From positions 791,717-829,346 of the forward strand of contig NZ_LT828540.1 in the NCBI RefSeq assembly GCF_900170035.1: a stretch of 37,630 nt of DNA, read 5' to 3'. Below the pieces are notes generated by a model. The model was not told where the DNA came from. It worked only from the letters and a program-made list of their open reading frames with translations, and did no database searches. Below are positions 17,689 through 25,268 of this stretch, piece after piece. This DNA comes from Desulfamplus magnetovallimortis. GTDB lineage: Bacteria; Desulfobacterota; Desulfobacteria; Desulfobacterales; Desulfobacteraceae. The translations under genes and the position numbers were made by a program. The first letter of the stretch is position 1, and every line of letters starts with the position of its first letter.

Positions 17689-17885
17689 TTTACCGTGGAA
17701 ATGGATACAATTTTCTATATTCGGGGGTGGCTGGATGGCAGCCATGCCCGTTTACCGTGAAAATGACTATCATTTTTATATTTGGGGTGATTAATACGTA
17801 ATCAATCATGCCTGTTTACCGTGGAAATGACTACTATTTTTATACTTAGAAATGATTAATACATAATCAATCATACCTGTTTACT
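17689..17885. repeat. Three tandem copies of the TTTACCGTG dispersed element
   Basis: Copies begin with TTTACCGTG at 17689, 17751 and 17815 and run 62-64 bp each, ending in ATGCCCG, ATGCCTG or a diverged ATACCTG. The second and third are close relatives of each other; the first belongs to a more diverged subtype with a GGGGGTGGCTGGATGGC core. They fill the lpxK/acyltransferase junction, and the last copy supplies the lpxK stop codon region. Related copies occur near 12.8, 22.0-22.2 and 23.1 kb. Confidence 0.88.
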
Positions 17886-19334
17886 GCAATTGTTGACAGC
17901 GTTTAAAATAATATTATTAAAAGTATCTTTTTCTGCCGAATCAACAAATTCAATTCTGACACCCAATACAGCAATATCAAGAGGCCACTTTGTACAATAG
18001 TTCAATCGGGCGTAATCCTTTTCCGTTGTAATGAGCAAATCCGCACCACATGTATAACATAGTTCATTGATCTGGCAAATATCCCCGCTTTTATACATGT
18101 GATGGTCGTTAAATTCAAGATGTTCCAGGACATATATCCCCAAATCCGTTACTGTCTGCCTGAAAAAACGGTTATCCGCAATACCTGAAAATAAAAGTGC
18201 CCTTCTGCCAGTCAGATTCTCAATTGTTGTTGGTGGTTGTGGTAGAGAAAAATTTTTATCATCATGGAAAATTTCTTTATTGATAAAACAGTAAAGTGAA
18301 GGTCGATGAGTGGTCATGAAACAGGGTAGGTCATTAATATGGGGTAGGCCATTAATATGGGTTAGCCCCTTAATATTAGGAAGATTGCTTTTAAGAGAAA
18401 GTGATGTTTTTTGGCTTGATGCTGGTGTTGAACAGGGTGCTGAAGGCTCGCCATGTAGTGATGTAATATCACGGCATCGTGTAAAAACAACAATATCTGC
18501 CCTTGAAGCAGCATCAGGTTTTTCCCTCAATCTTCCTACAGGAAGAAGACGACCGTTGCCCAACGGATGGGTATAGTCCATCAAAAGAATATCCAGGTCT
18601 CTTTTCAAGCGGATGTGCTGAAAACCGTCATCAAGAATCATAATACCTTTTGATAGTGCATCAGATGGAGATTGGGGTTCAGATGATGAGTTCAAGCCAG
18701 ATGGAGGTTGCGAGTCAGATGATGCGTGCAAGCCAAATGGAGATTGCGAGTCCGATGATGCGTACAATCCAAATGGAGGTTGCGAGTCAGATGAAAAAAG
18801 CATCTCCATTGCCTTTATTGCACCTTTAAATCGATTTTTTCCGACAACAACCGGAAATGAACGCCTTGATGCCATCATGAAAGGCTCATCACCAACTTCA
18901 TCAGGAGAAAAAAATACATTTTTACCATCCCCTGCTACAACATTGGAGTCTGTTTTCTCAATGGAACCGCCATAGCCACGGCTCAACACTACTGGTTTAA
19001 AGCCCTTTTCTTTAAGCATCTCGGCTACGTAAAGGGTCATTGGAGTCTTTCCGCTTCCGCCTGCAACAATATTTCCTATGGAGATGACAAAAAAAGGGAC
19101 ATTTTTGGCCTTAATAATATTCTTTTTGTAAAGCCAAACACGAACAGATGTAATCAATGCGTAAATTTTAGAAATAAAAACAAGTAGTGATCGGAATGAA
19201 AAAAATTCGGGTTTATAATAATGTTCAATTGATATCTCTGTTATTCTTTTCTCTAATATCTCTGAAATAGAGGATTTTTTTTTATCTAATGTCTTTGTAA
19301 TAGAGGATATTTTTTTCTTAACCAAAAGCTTCAT
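17871..19334 (-). CDS. lpxK: Tetraacyldisaccharide 4'-kinase LpxK with repeat inserts
   Basis: The start at 19334 is chosen because TAGGAAG (containing the waaA stop) precedes it by a few nt; an ATG at 19463 would overlap waaA. The 487-residue protein phosphorylates lipid A disaccharide at the 4' position. Visible motifs are a membrane-associated N-terminus, the P-loop GNIVAGGSGKTP, VVLSRGYGG and the catalytic DDGFQH. The C-terminal ITTEKDYARL is also family-typical. LpxK is usually about 320-350 residues. The excess lies in two inserts: four SSDSQPPFGLYA-type dodecapeptides just before DDGFQH (181-229), and a serine-rich stretch ending in LPHIND-type hexapeptide repeats. Both flank conserved parts without removing motifs, so activity is plausible. 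Confidence 0.9.
   Translation of the reverse strand: MKLLVKKKISSITKTLDKKKSSISEILEKRITEISIEHYYKPEFFSFRSLLVFISKIYALITSVRVWLYKKNIIKAKNVPFFVISIGNIVAGGSGKTPMTLYVAEMLKEKGFKPVVLSRGYGGSIEKTDSNVVAGDGKNVFFSPDEVGDEPFMMASRRSFPVVVGKNRFKGAIKAMEMLFSSDSQPPFGLYASSDSQSPFGLHASSDSQPPSGLNSSSEPQSPSDALSKGIMILDDGFQHIRLKRDLDILLMDYTHPLGNGRLLPVGRLREKPDAASRADIVVFTRCRDITSLHGEPSAPCSTPASSQKTSLSLKSNLPNIKGLTHINGLPHINDLPCFMTTHRPSLYCFINKEIFHDDKNFSLPQPPTTIENLTGRRALLFSGIADNRFFRQTVTDLGIYVLEHLEFNDHHMYKSGDICQINELCYTCGADLLITTEKDYARLNYCTKWPLDIAVLGVRIEFVDSAEKDTFNNIILNAVNNCSKQV
18326..18382. repeat. 18-bp in-frame repeat in lpxK
   Basis: About three units of GTAGGCCATTAATATGGG type encode consecutive hexapeptides of LPNIKG, LTHING and LPHIND type on the minus strand. 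They belong to the second low-complexity insert of LpxK. Units have diverged by a few bases each. Confidence 0.75.
18648..18794. repeat. 36-bp in-frame tandem repeat in lpxK
   Basis: Four 36-bp units encode SSDSQPPFGLYA-like dodecapeptides on the minus strand, directly before the catalytic DDGFQH motif. The last unit is most diverged. The 36-bp period is the same as that of the repeat in the MdlA-like gene, although the sequences are unrelated. Confidence 0.9.
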
Positions 19335-19344
19335 TTTCTTCTTC

Positions 19345-20145
19345 CTACTTTCTGGAAATATGATGCCCGATTTCAGATACAATTTTATCAACAGCTCCAC
19401 CAAATGCCCCAAAAAGTTCCCTTCCTCTCTTTCCTGCATTTTCGGAAAAATCAGTATCTTCAAGAAGCCTCTTCACAACTATATAGAGTTCTTCGCCATC
19501 TTTCACCTTAAAAGCTGCACCAGCAGCAACAAGTGCTTCAGAAAGTTCAACAAAATCAGTCATATGGTGCCCAAAAATAACAGGTTTGGAGAAAATTGCA
19601 GGCTCAAGGGGATTGTGGCCTCCAAAGGGCAAAAGAGAGCCTCCGACAAAAGCAACATCACAAACATCATAAAGAGGCGCTAAAACTCCCATCCTTTCCA
19701 AAATGATAACATCGGGAAAATCAGTTGAATTATCTGAACAGTCAAAATTACCATTTAAATTATTTGAAACAGAAAAATGCTTTACAGTATATGTAAAGAA
19801 TTGAACGGAACAACCAGGCAATTCATTGGTAAAGAGAGAGATAAATTTCTCTTTTACTTCAGATGCTCTTTCAACATTTCTTGGGGCAATAATAAGGCGA
19901 ATATCCGGAAAATTCTGCCTGAGTTTTATAAAAACATCTGCAATCACAGACTCTTCACCAGGGTGTGTGCTGCCTGCAAGCAGCAAAGGGGGTGAAATAT
20001 CTCTTCTGCACCTGAAAAGATTGTAATATTCAGGTTCAAGAGATGGAACAGTTTGATCAAATTTAATATTGCCTGTTACTGTAACTTTATCTGAAGGAAC
20101 ACCAAGTTCAATAAATCTTCTTCTGTCTTCCTCTGTCTGGGTCAT
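19345..20145 (-). pseudogene. waaA: 3-deoxy-D-manno-octulosonate transferase (WaaA), C-terminal part in its own frame
   Basis: From the first Met of this frame, 266 residues correspond to the C-terminal GT-B half of WaaA/KdtA. It begins MTQTEEDRRRFIELGVPSDKVTVTGN, continues with LLLAGSTHPGEE, and includes the donor-site segment FVGGSLLPFGGHNPLEPA. WaaA transfers Kdo from CMP-Kdo to lipid IVA at the inner membrane and is normally essential for LPS. Upstream codons in the same frame (KIPVFLVNARLSLSSLKGYR) continue the protein back to an A9 tract at 20252-20260, where the frame is lost. A low-complexity insert of about 20 residues (SNNLNGNFDCSDNSTDF) sits in the middle. The next gene, lpxK, starts 11 nt after the stop. 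Confidence 0.85.
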
Positions 20146-20320
20146 TATCTTTGTAAAAACAGAAAAAAGCGGAGCAAAAAGCCACTTGAAAGCCCTATAG
20201 CCTTTTAATGAAGATAAAGATAGGCGGGCATTAACAAGAAAAACAGGAATCTTTTTTTTTCAAGGTGCCACAGAAATTCAGGCCAGAGATCACTTTCTGC
20301 AATGATTACAAGCTCCGGCT
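20146..20320 (-). pseudogene. waaA: WaaA middle segment, spanning two homopolymer frameshifts
   Basis: Translation of this stretch recovers WaaA sequence only by changing frame twice. After a run of ten T (20348-20357 on the plus strand as A), the expected protein continues as SVASVCKRIEPELVIIAESD, then LWPEFLWHLEKK. After a run of nine A (T on the plus strand, 20252-20260) it continues IPVFLVNARLSLSSLKGYR. Each tract is one base short, or two too long, for the conserved frame. Residues recovered on both sides of each tract are the highly conserved acceptor-side motif around the Glu-x-x-Leu-Trp-Pro segment. This argues for sequencing error, a recent mutation or slippage decoding rather than old decay. 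Confidence 0.85.
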
Positions 20321-20902
20321 CTATCCTTTTGCAGACAGAAGCAACTGAAAAAAAAAATCATAAGGAAAATATCCAATTTCATGTATATGTTCTGATGAAC
20401 AAGGAATTTCTTCTAATAAAGAATCTTTATTGGATGGTGTAAATTCTTTGTTACTACATGATAAAGAACTCTTGTTATTGGATGCTACAGGTTCTCTTTT
20501 AATGCATGATATAGATGAATGGTGGATTGATGGGGATCTATTCTCCCGCTTTGTGAAATATTGCCTTGCAACTTCAAAACCGCCTTGTGTTGATACAGTG
20601 ACTATGATTTCAAAGCCTTTGGAAATGTAATTTTTTTCAAGTAATCTGACCAGTGGAATGATGGATTTTGCCTCACCCACGGACAAGGCATGAACCCATA
20701 TGCGACGCATTCCCTCTTTTTTTTTGGAAATCAGACTGGAAAGTCCAAGGCGATGACGCATTGTGGCTCTTCTCTTTCCGGAAAAAAGCCAAAACATAGG
20801 AAAAAACGGTAACAAAATCACAAAAAATATAAGTGTCAGGGTGTTATAGATGGTTCTGATAAAGATTTGCATGATGAATTTCAGTGGGTTATCACTGCTC
20901 AC
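20321..20902 (-). pseudogene. waaA: WaaA N-terminal part, frame ends at a T10 tract
   Basis: This frame encodes the N-terminal membrane anchor (IYNTLTLIFFVILLPFF) and acceptor-binding half of WaaA, with RRIWVHALSVGEAKSIIPLV and VTVSTQGGFEVARQYF. GTG at 20902 overlaps the lptG stop; ATG at 20872 (MQIFIRTIYNTL) matches the usual family start and is equally possible. After YFPYDFFF the frame runs off into QLLLSAKG and a stop because of the homopolymer. It carries an insert of about 50 residues made of two imperfect 16-residue repeats (SISCIKREPVASNNKS and SLSCSNKEFTPSNKDS), not seen in WaaA proteins I know. Joined across both tracts, the full protein would have about 510 residues versus about 425 in E. 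coli. Confidence 0.85.
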
Positions 20903-21974
20903 TGCTGATGATATAAATCATGGCAAGCAGCATAAAAATTAAATTTGTAATCCAGGCACTTACAGCCGGCGGAAGCATCCTTCCATATCCAAGGGATGTA
21001 AAGAAGCCATAAATAAACCAGTAAAAAAAAGATGCAGCAATACCAATTACAATGCCAACCGGCAAATTATCTTTCACAATTCGCCTCATTCCTGCACCAG
21101 CACCTATCAGAGCCATTATCAGGCAGATAAAGGGAAATGCAGTTTTACCATAAAGATCAACCTTATAGGTTGTGGCATCATAACCCTCTTTCTGTATTTT
21201 GCGAATATAGGAAAGAAGTTCTGTAAAGCTCATCTCATCTGACTTTTTTACAACTCCCTGCAAGTCGTCTGGCTTGAACTCAATGGGAATCTCTTTTTTG
21301 TCATATTTCACAATTGAAGATGAGGAACTATCTTCAAATCTCTGTTCAAGCACACTGTCAAAAAGCCATGTTTGTTTTACACTGTCAAACTGAGCAGTTC
21401 TGGCATCAACTCTTCTAATTATACTGAAGTCCCTGTCAAGCCAGGTAATGGTAATACCTGCAAGTGTTTTGTCCTTTGGATTAAAATATCTGAAATAATA
21501 AATGGTTCCATCACCTTTAAGCCATATTTTCTCCTTTACAGCATGAATATTTCTGGTCTTTTTTATTACACCATATTTGATATCATTTGCTTTTGACATG
21601 GTAACAGGAACAACTGTCTCTCCCATAAAAATCATCATGAAAGAGAGCAGAAGCCCCCATGCAATTGCAGGTCTTAAAAGATAATAGACACTTATCCCCC
21701 CGGCTCTCATGGCCATCAACTCATTGTTACGATTCATAAGTCCAAAGACCGTCACAACAGCAAGCACAATTCCGGCAGGTGTAAGCTGAACAAACATAAA
21801 CGGTGTTTTAAGAAGCACATATCCAAAGGCATCTATGAATGAAATGCCTGCTTTCACAAACCTGTCCATGTTTGTAAGGTAATCAACAGATATAAAAATT
21901 GCCATGACAATGATCTGTATGATCAGGAAAAATTTGATAAACTCTTTTGCCCAGTACTGTGTTAAAATTGCCAT
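20892..21974 (-). CDS. lptG: LPS export ABC transporter permease LptG
   Basis: Starting at MAILTQYWAKEFIKFF (21974) gives 360 residues, the usual LptG length; the longer frame to 22052 is translated from a dispersed repeat. The YjgP/YjgQ (LptF/LptG) fold is clear. Three N-terminal helices include LLKTPFMFVQLTPAGIVLAV and GLMNRNNELMAMRAGGIS, the coupling-helix region. A periplasmic beta-jellyroll follows, and then three C-terminal helices (AFPFICLIMALIGAGAGMRR, PVGIVIGIAASFFYWFIYGF). LptG with LptF and the ATPase LptB extracts LPS from the inner membrane and feeds the LptC-A-D bridge. lptF and lptB are not in the window. It overlaps or abuts waaA downstream and has no strong ribosome site. Confidence 0.9.
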   Translation of the reverse strand: MAILTQYWAKEFIKFFLIIQIIVMAIFISVDYLTNMDRFVKAGISFIDAFGYVLLKTPFMFVQLTPAGIVLAVVTVFGLMNRNNELMAMRAGGISVYYLLRPAIAWGLLLSFMMIFMGETVVPVTMSKANDIKYGVIKKTRNIHAVKEKIWLKGDGTIYYFRYFNPKDKTLAGITITWLDRDFSIIRRVDARTAQFDSVKQTWLFDSVLEQRFEDSSSSSIVKYDKKEIPIEFKPDDLQGVVKKSDEMSFTELLSYIRKIQKEGYDATTYKVDLYGKTAFPFICLIMALIGAGAGMRRIVKDNLPVGIVIGIAASFFYWFIYGFFTSLGYGRMLPPAVSAWITNLIFMLLAMIYIISSEQ

Positions 21975-22034
21975 TGAAAAATTCTTATTTTGTTTGTTTT
22001 TATTAATTTCATTGACTATTCCTTGTACTAAACG

Positions 22035-22159
22035 GGCATGGTTGCCTATCAATCACCCCCAAATATAAAAATAATAGTCATTGTCATGGTAAACCCTCAT
22101 GGCCAAATAAGATTTCGGCCACCCCCGATCATAAAAACAGAATGTGTTTTCACGGTAAA
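22035..22159. repeat. Two tandem copies of the TTTACCGTG element, inverted relative to the 17.7-kb set
   Basis: Read on the minus strand, one copy starts TTTACCGTG at 22159 and the next starts TTTACCATG at about 22095, each about 62 bp and ending near CATGAGGG or CATGCCCG. The first is of the diverged GGGGGTGGC subtype and the second of the GGGTGATT subtype, the same subtype pairing as at 17.7 kb. They fill the junction between the coiled-coil gene and lptG. Confidence 0.85.
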
Positions 22160-22160
22160 G

Positions 22161-23021
22161 TTAAAGCAATTCTGCCCCCCGCATTATTTCTGCAAATTCC
22201 GAGTTTTTTCCGGCAAATTCTCTCAATACTCTCAGTTGACGTCTCAAAAGAGAACCATCATTATTATGCAAATCCAAATCTCTCATAACTTCATGTTCAA
22301 ATTTATGAAGCTGCTCTGCAACAGGTTTCATCATGGTGCGTCGATCCCAGATTATATACCCGAAAAGTGCCACTATCAATGCGATTAAAGAACTGAAAAG
22401 AACAAGCATAGTTGAATTTGCATCATCCTGTCTTCTATTTAAATCATCAAGCCTTTTTGAAAGAGCTTCCTGACCCGATTTCATTTCTGCCCTGAGAGCT
22501 TCATAACCCGATTTCATTTCTGCCCTGAGAGATTCCTGGACAGATTTCATTTCTGCTCTGAGAGCTTCCTGACCCGATTTCATTTCTGCCCTGAGAGATT
22601 CCTGGACAGATTTCATTTCTGCTCTGAGAGCTTCCTGACCCGATTTCATTTCTGCTCTGAGAGCTTCCTGACCCGATTTCATTTCTGCTCTGAGAGATTC
22701 CTGGCCCGATTTCATTTCTGCTCTGAGAGATTCCTGGCCTAACTTCATCTCTTCCCTGAGAGATTTTTGTTCGGATTTCATTTCTGATCTCAGTTCTGAT
22801 ATTCTTGATGAGAGGGCATCATAACCTGATTTCGTATCTTCTCTAAGATCTGAAAGCCTTACGGAAAGGGCTTCTTGACCAGCCTCTAAAACAGCAAGTT
22901 TTTCGGCAATTTCACGACCGGATATTCTAATCTCTTCATCAACTGCAAAAGATAAAACCGGCAAAAAAACATAAAAAAATACAACTGCAAAAATCATAAA
23001 ATTTATTATTTTAAATTTCAT
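22161..23021 (-). CDS. Membrane-anchored hendecad-repeat coiled-coil protein of unknown function
   Basis: The ATG at 23021 is chosen because GGAGG lies 8 nt before it; a TTG five codons earlier is inferior. The 286-residue protein starts with a hydrophobic signal or anchor segment (FMIFAVVFFYVFLPVLSFAV). It then has about ten copies of an 11-residue unit, LRAEMKSGQEA (77-186), predicted to form a long hendecad coiled coil. A transmembrane helix (MLVLFSSLIALIVALFGYII) and a charged C-terminal domain of about 60 residues follow. I recognise no family function; similar LRxEM/ERLD-type repeats occur in DUF1640-like and mobility-linked coiled-coil proteins. It is the first gene of the minus-strand LPS cluster, which might suggest an envelope role. 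Confidence 0.75.
   Translation of the reverse strand: MKFKIINFMIFAVVFFYVFLPVLSFAVDEEIRISGREIAEKLAVLEAGQEALSVRLSDLREDTKSGYDALSSRISELRSEMKSEQKSLREEMKLGQESLRAEMKSGQESLRAEMKSGQEALRAEMKSGQEALRAEMKSVQESLRAEMKSGQEALRAEMKSVQESLRAEMKSGYEALRAEMKSGQEALSKRLDDLNRRQDDANSTMLVLFSSLIALIVALFGYIIWDRRTMMKPVAEQLHKFEHEVMRDLDLHNNDGSLLRRQLRVLREFAGKNSEFAEIMRGAELL
22470..22800. repeat. 33-bp in-frame tandem repeat array in the coiled-coil gene
   Basis: About ten contiguous 33-bp units encode the LRAEMKSGQEA hendecads on the minus strand. Two alternating unit types, SGQEA and SVQES, occur in an A-B-A-B order over part of the array. This suggests that a two-unit block was duplicated. Copy number is likely to vary between strains. 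Confidence 0.9.
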
Positions 23022-23137
23022 CTCAATGTCCTCCAAATCTGAAATTAATATACAATCCTGAACTTGGCTAAACGATCATGGCTGGAGTTTAATCGCCTCA
23101 TAATATATAAATTTGTATTTATTTCCATGATAAATGG

Positions 23138-23194
23138 ACATGATTACGTATCAATCACCCCAAATATAAAAATGATAGTCATTTTCACGGTAAA
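23138..23194. repeat. Single TTTACCGTG-type dispersed element
   Basis: Read on the minus strand, TTTACCGTGAAAATGACTAT starts at 23194 and the similarity ends at about 23138 near TGATTACG/CATGTCC. It is nearly identical over 50 bp to the middle copy at 17751-17814. It lies upstream of the coiled-coil gene, within the untranslated leader if transcription starts further upstream. Confidence 0.85.
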
Positions 23195-23434
23195 ATGCAA
23201 GCGATCAATAAAACCCCTCTAAACACTATGATTGCGTATTAGTGAGTTATGTGTAAAAAAGTCTTGAAATCGAACTTTTTACAGCTTCATTAAGGGTAAA
23301 CCAAAACAAGAGATATGTCAAAACAAGGGATATGTCAAAATTTACAACTTAAATAAAGAACTGAGAAGGTAAGTCTCTTGGGTGTTACAGAATCTGATTT
23401 AAAGAGATTGAGTTAACGCTAATATATGGTATTG

Positions 23435-23613
23435 TACTCAAAGTCGACACCTATGATCTTGTAAGCCTTGTCAACACTGTCTGAATCAGGATTCCCCGGA
23501 TTAACAGGATAAGGCAGGATTATCTATCCTGAACATCCTATCCATCCTGGTTATCCTGATTCAGACAAATGCAATAACTTCTGAAAAAGCAATAAAATGT
23601 CGATTTTGAGTAT
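23435..23613. repeat. Palindromic dispersed element, copy 1 (CTGAATCAGGAT type)
   Basis: Outer arms TACTCAAAGTCGACA (23435-23449) and TGTCGATTTTGAGTA (23599-23613) are inverted repeats with one mismatch. Inner arms TGTCTGAATCAGGAT (23478-23492) and ATCCTGATTCAGACA (23553-23567) are a perfect 15-bp inverted repeat enclosing several ATCCT/AGGAT steps. The nested-arm structure and about 179-bp size are those of a MITE-like or REP-like element. Copies 2 and 3 are at 27315 and 31301 in the same orientation. Confidence 0.88.
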
Positions 23614-23796
23614 TGTAATATTGCACCTAATAAAAAATCTCAGGAATTAGAAATAAAAAAAATAATGGGGATTTATGTCAACGATTGCCTGTCTAAGAGC
23701 CAGTTTAAAAAATATTTGGCTCTGAGGCTATCTGTTCAACCTGGGAATAAAAGATAAAATTATGGATATTTTTTAAAAAATGTAAAAAGCAGATTT

Positions 23797-23830
23797 AAGG
23801 AAGCAGTGAGTAACCGATGCTTCTTTTTTT
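23797..23830 (+). terminator. Rho-independent terminator-like hairpin
   Basis: AAGGAAGCA (23797-23805) pairs with TGCTTCTTT (23818-23826), nine pairs with one G-T wobble, a 12-nt loop and a run of seven T ending near 23830. No annotated plus-strand gene precedes it, so it may end a short untranslated transcript or be fortuitous. Confidence 0.45.
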
Positions 23831-23892
23831 AACCAGTTGAAAAATTTTAAAACTCAACTTTCAAATATTTATTTTATGGAGGAGATTTATTC

Positions 23893-23985
23893 ATGCAGGG
23901 CAGGGGGACTTACAACGCAATAACATTTCATAACAAATCAATTTGTGTCCAACACAAAACAAATACTTTATTTTTGTGTCCATAA
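23893..23985 (+). CDS. Candidate 30-residue small ORF with strong ribosome site
   Basis: ATG at 23893 follows GGAGGAG with 8 nt between, one of the best ribosome sites in the window. The frame runs 30 codons, starting MQGRGTYNAITFHNKS and ending at TAA at 23983-23985. No family is recognisable. Near its end the sequence TTGTGTCCAACACAA is palindromic, and a second TTTGTGTCC follows shortly. The peptide could be a leader for the EamA gene 200 nt downstream or could be fortuitous. Only the ribosome site supports it. Confidence 0.25.
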   Translation: MQGRGTYNAITFHNKSICVQHKTNTLFLCP

Positions 23986-24183
23986 AAAATATAACCTACT
24001 GTATCTTGTCGTTTCCCTTAAAAAATATAAAATCCATAAACAACAGACCGGCAACTGTCGGGCACTGATCAAATAACTCAGTGGACATATATTTTTTCCC
24101 AATATTCACTAAGGCTTAACCGAAAATAATACTTGTCTATCTGCTTAAACGGATTTTTAAACACATCAAAAAGGAAGGGAAAC

Positions 24184-25122
24184 ATGCAAAATCTTTTATT
24201 TTACACCATCACAGTTCTTATATGGGGTTCCACATGGCTTGCCATAAAATTTCAACTGGGATCAATCGACCCTATGATCTCCGTGGCATACCGTTTTACT
24301 CTGGCTGCCTTTCTGCTTATGGTGTGGTGCTGCTTTAGAAAATTGAAGATGCGCTTTACCCTGAAAGATCATCTTTTCATGATGCTGCAGGGGACTTTTC
24401 TCTTTGCATTGAACTACTGGCTATTTTATATTGCAGAACTTTACCTTACAAGCGGACTTGCTGCTGTTATCTTTTCCACAATCCTTGTATTAAACATGAT
24501 CAATGGTGCCATTTTTCTGAAAAACCCTTTTGACTCAAAGGTTATTGCAGGGGGAACATTGGGGCTTTTGGGTATTGTCCTTGTTTTTAAACCAGAACTG
24601 ACTGGATTTCAGTGGAGCGGTGATGTGATTAAAGGAATTGTGATAAGCCTTGCTGCAACCCTTCTGGCCTCGTTCGGCAATATACTGTCTGCCAGAAACC
24701 AGAAAAACAAATTACCTGTTATACAAACTAATGCATGGGGCATGACCTATGGAGCAATCCTGATGCTGATAATATCATTTGCTGCTGGCAAGCCCTTTGT
24801 ATTTGATTTTTCTGCTCAATACCTTGCAGCACTTATATATCTTTCTGTATTTGGCTCAATCGTGGCATTTGGTTGTTATCTTACCCTTGTGGGGCGTATC
24901 GGGCCGGACAGAGCTGCCTATGCAACTCTTCTTTTTCCCATTGTTGCGCTTATCATATCAACCATATGGGAAGATTATCACTGGACAACAGAAGCCTTGA
25001 TTGGTGTAGCTTTGATTATTTCCGGCAACCTTCTGATCCTGAAAAAGATATCTCTGAAGGATATCAGAAAAAAATCCTTGGCTATCCTGCATGGCAAGAT
25101 TCCTGAAAATGCAGCAGTATAG
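24184..25122 (+). CDS. EamA-family permease paired with MocR regulator
   Basis: The ATG at 24184 is used because AAGGAAGGG lies just upstream; an in-frame ATG at 24133 would add 17 polar residues. The 312-residue protein has two EamA repeats and about ten helices. It begins LLFYTITVLIWGSTWLAIKF, with AYRFTLAAFLLMVW in the first half. The second half has YLSVFGSIVAFGCYLTLVGRIGP and RAAYATLLFPIVALIISTIW. Such proteins export amino acids, purines or vitamins. A MocR-type PLP regulator gene follows on the same strand, and MocR regulators commonly control an adjacent amino-acid or amine transporter. The substrate may therefore relate to an amino compound (inference). Confidence 0.87.
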   Translation: MQNLLFYTITVLIWGSTWLAIKFQLGSIDPMISVAYRFTLAAFLLMVWCCFRKLKMRFTLKDHLFMMLQGTFLFALNYWLFYIAELYLTSGLAAVIFSTILVLNMINGAIFLKNPFDSKVIAGGTLGLLGIVLVFKPELTGFQWSGDVIKGIVISLAATLLASFGNILSARNQKNKLPVIQTNAWGMTYGAILMLIISFAAGKPFVFDFSAQYLAALIYLSVFGSIVAFGCYLTLVGRIGPDRAAYATLLFPIVALIISTIWEDYHWTTEALIGVALIISGNLLILKKISLKDIRKKSLAILHGKIPENAAV

Positions 25123-25145
25123 CCTACATAATGGCTCCTCCATTA

Positions 25146-25248
25146 AGGAATGAGTACGAAAAAAGGTGTCCACAATTAGAATTCTCAACCATACGGCCTA
25201 AAATGGCTGGATGTTTTGAAATGGGCAAGTTGTTTAAGACTCATTCCT
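25146..25248. promoter_or_regulatory. Spaced inverted repeat between EamA permease and MocR gene
   Basis: AGGAATGAGT (25146-25155) and ACTCATTCCT (25239-25248) form a perfect 10-bp inverted repeat with 83 nt between, just upstream of the MocR start. It could be a pair of operator half-sites for the dimeric regulator, or the base of a long stem in the leader mRNA. Confidence 0.35.
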
Positions 25249-25268
25249 AAACGGATTACGAACCTTTT

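Larger units (their letters stand above)
23022..24183. other. 1.16-kb gene-poor region between LPS cluster and EamA/MocR cassette
   Basis: This region has no long ORF. It holds a single TTTACCGTG element, a duplicated CAAAACAAGRGATATGT motif near 23310-23335 and the palindromic CTGAATCAGG element at 23435-23613. It also has a hairpin of AGAGCCA and TGGCTCT arms near 23700, a terminator-like hairpin near 23800 and one short ORF with a strong ribosome site near 23893. The remainder is AT-rich and could contain promoters for the divergent genes. Confidence 0.6.

Noticed and set aside
22470-22800. 33-bp periodic array as CRISPR
   Set aside because: It is an in-frame hendecad protein repeat with no spacers and a clear coiled-coil pattern.
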